Source: Planctomycetota bacterium
Lineage (GTDB): Bacteria; Planctomycetota; UBA1135; JACQFD01
NCBI GenBank assembly: GCA_016200225.1
Contig: JACQFD010000039.1
Span: forward strand, 62,001 to 126,000
Length of the DNA stretch: 64,000 bases
Reading direction: 5' to 3'
Every line of letters starts with the position of its first letter. Within the stretch, counting starts at the first letter, position 1. The notes below the pieces were generated by a model, which searched no databases, was not told the DNA's origin, and saw only the letters and a program-made list of their open reading frames with translations. Below, piece after piece: positions 63,201 to 64,000 of this stretch. Position numbers and translations under genes: made by a program.

Positions 63201-64000
63201 ATATAAATAAACATTCGACGGCTTTTTCGTCAACTCGGCGAGTTCGCGCTCCGCGCCCGAGGCGTCCGCATTGGCGACGCAATAAGCGGCGCGGATAAGA
63301 TTCGACGTTTCGCCGGACGCGGCGGCCGCGACGGACTCGACTTTGTCTTTTAATATATCAAGATCGTTGAAGCCCCGAAACAATTCGACGAATTGCGTAA
63401 ACATTCCCTCCTTAGCCTGAAATCCCGTGGCGTCCTTGATCGCGTCCACGGCAATTCCGATCGCTCCGGGAAGATCGTTTAATATTATTTTTAGTTTCTG
63501 CCGCCGCAGCATCGTTTGATTCAAGATATCTTTGGTCCGGCCTTTCTCCGCGATTTCCCGCTCGAGCGCGTCGGAGGCCTTTTTGTACAGTTGATGCTGC
63601 TGATACCATGTCGATAACTTAAACTCCCCGCCGGTGGCGGCGGCTTTGACGCGCGGTTCGTTCAAGAGCGCCTCGGCGGCGGCCATGTTGCCTTCATAAA
63701 CAAGAATTTCCGCGAGCGAAATCGCCGACTGCGCGGGTTCGCTCAGATCGTGTTCGATTTTCTTCCGCAAATGCGCCTTCAGTTCGTCAATATTACCATT
63801 GACCCGGATATAACGATCCAAGAGCGAGAGCACCTCGTCCTGGTGCGGAGCCAGTTTCTCGGCCTCGCGAAGTTGTTGTAATGCCTCCGGAAACAGTCGA
63901 TCGTGAAACAGGCGCCCGGCGAATTTGAGTCTTTGTTTAATATTCTTCGGATCTTTCTCGACCGCGGCGCGCAATTCGTCGATCGACTGCGATTTGTTCT
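60246..64000 (-). CDS. Giant TPR-repeat protein, N-terminus beyond the window (partial)
   Basis: The frame is open to the right edge of the window, with no start needed before it: codons at 63975-63998 continue the TPR pattern (NKSQSIDE before LRAAVEKDPKN). The visible ~1250 residues align colinearly with residues ~1658-2910 of the neighbouring giant protein (matching landmarks: AVEKDPKNIK, TERN/TERD-LR, YLEKNGERN against YLDRVGERN). Full length is therefore expected near 2900 residues. A low-complexity, Asn/Gly/Tyr/Ser-rich stretch (60945-61020) sits where the paralogue has its Ser/Gly stretch. It is 54 bases upstream of the paralogue in the same direction. Confidence 0.88.
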   Translation of the reverse strand, partial: NKSQSIDELRAAVEKDPKNIKQRLKFAGRLFHDRLFPEALQQLREAEKLAPHQDEVLSLLDRYIRVNGNIDELKAHLRKKIEHDLSEPAQSAISLAEILVYEGNMAAAEALLNEPRVKAAATGGEFKLSTWYQQHQLYKKASDALEREIAEKGRTKDILNQTMLRRQKLKIILNDLPGAIGIAVDAIKDATGFQAKEGMFTQFVELFRGFNDLDILKDKVESVAAAASGETSNLIRAAYCVANADASGAERELAELTKKPSNVYLYPLRMSLARGRGDHRATLQLLEKLEKINPGSETGTVSTSVGMLTERNLLRVDKGNVLFTLGEKDAARKLWLQILDPSKSEDRLTLATIYESHDLVDDAIEMIRGYLEKNGERNAQILQRMALLYMKKKDHDAAISYFRKADVLARREAGSDGNGERAPLTDAYIRAGRLKEYYSELKENCAKDSKDADSLFTFSQVAMLLGEESAAIDAMQKIAARPGSEATALPQLLEYYQRAGDSAKVIDILEKMAATNQSRWNRNELYQQLAGIYINKGQTDKARETLPKAYDDPRNLSALVEMARFYTNLRLHEDARVLLEQARDIEPNVETDDDSLARSYFELGKYKEAVDSIFRYLRHPQQAPRLYSYAEFVRTAADKCGEDETLRKEIADRTAAGAGTGNAALALRELKIRAAMLSLFRANWEDAILRFSELAGDIPSDCGVAAGLVGAYTGAGRLEEADALLPRLQLLYYQYSVAFDNLQSGAVEARDQQASNLYYVGSADAAVSMWSAAPRNIFAIENSRWLSIGSAPSNEAQASANLLRRCEYKRALAQLDAEAPMMGGQAWCNITYIEALHDSGDAKHAIELYWRRIADPLGAGRNTEGDYSYSQQNRSGAFTKWCFEDGVLDWAEAGIRKRLQVSPDDPTLDRILRSTLTIRHQYEELLEWTRKKTQRFSGGGEDPIEVYYLKKLERYPEALKIVEENARRFKASMGRPYQFAESASRYAPAQFAWSNNNGSRYYGYGYDSYSGVRTSSNDFRIYYDFAALAFKVGRRDDAMRAENELVNREMMTNPVGDVYESLVRSYAEVRLPDEVDRVCKLANEKNPDRAMDTGMIRCRLYSLLKNKEMLASAMRDYLSAADIQLKKWPHSISLRTARAWMISQYGGPNSLLMEDADYHHKYYPFSPVPDLYRGFARLREGKSGDALELFQKADELARKFGRDEDDVLLYGRGFALAALGRRDEALPLLRRAIAIDDQSAFADAARVLIK

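Noticed and set aside
1-64000. CRISPR arrays, transposases, integrases and phage genes
   Set aside because: No regularly spaced direct repeats, DDE or tyrosine-recombinase motifs or phage structural genes were visible.

Overview
This 64 kb window is bacterial chromosome from a GC-rich, Gram-negative organism with an outer membrane: it has an OprP/O-type porin, lipoprotein signals and SecG. There are no rRNA or tRNA genes, CRISPR arrays, prophages or insertion sequences that I can support. Coding density is very high and start codons are often GTG or TTG. Shine-Dalgarno sequences are mostly missing. The gene content suggests Planctomycetota or a related deep lineage: the futalosine menaquinone route, secreted kelch and FG-GAP propeller proteins, a MoxR/DUF58/VWA locus beside giant TPR proteins, and CoaB and CoaC as separate genes. 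This assignment is inference; no marker gene in the window settles it.

Left part (1-12.4 kb). A minus-strand pair encodes a membrane protein and an FtsQ-like POTRA protein, followed by a small minus-strand gene. A divergent Ski2-type helicase overlaps a serine-less alpha/beta-hydrolase homologue. Then come a bidirectional terminator, a secreted kelch protein, mqnC, a structured divergent intergenic region, a porin, an unknown secreted protein and DAHP synthase (aroF) with a leader hairpin.

Housekeeping part (12.5-29.9 kb). A small secreted protein is followed by tpiA, secG, yicC, gmk, coaC, coaB and ftsK, mostly tightly packed, and then an MFS exporter. Convergent to it are a beta-propeller-like protein and an orphan ribbon-helix-helix antitoxin. 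A hexulose-phosphate synthase/RraA fusion overlaps an exported HEAT/TPR protein. Next is an operon of an RlmI-like methyltransferase, thiS, thiG, a CPBP protease and a gamma-carbonic anhydrase.

Envelope part (30-43 kb). A 14-repeat FG-GAP lipoprotein is followed by a minus-strand set (two SGNH-fold proteins, a GT2 glycosyltransferase and a nucleotide-sugar epimerase). This set is divergent from a membrane glycosyltransferase, a sugar nucleotidyltransferase and an amidohydrolase lipoprotein. The set looks like surface-glycan synthesis. A BaiN-type flavoprotein and larE follow.

Right part (43-64 kb), all on the minus strand. In transcription order it holds a giant TPR protein cut by the window edge, a second giant TPR protein (2910 aa) with a signal peptide, a membrane coiled-coil protein, a small charged protein, a MoxR AAA ATPase, a DUF58 protein, a BatA-like VWA protein, and a protein with two VWA domains. 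The MoxR/DUF58/VWA core is a known type of locus. Its coupling to two colinear giant TPR paralogues and a coiled-coil membrane protein is the most unusual feature of the window.
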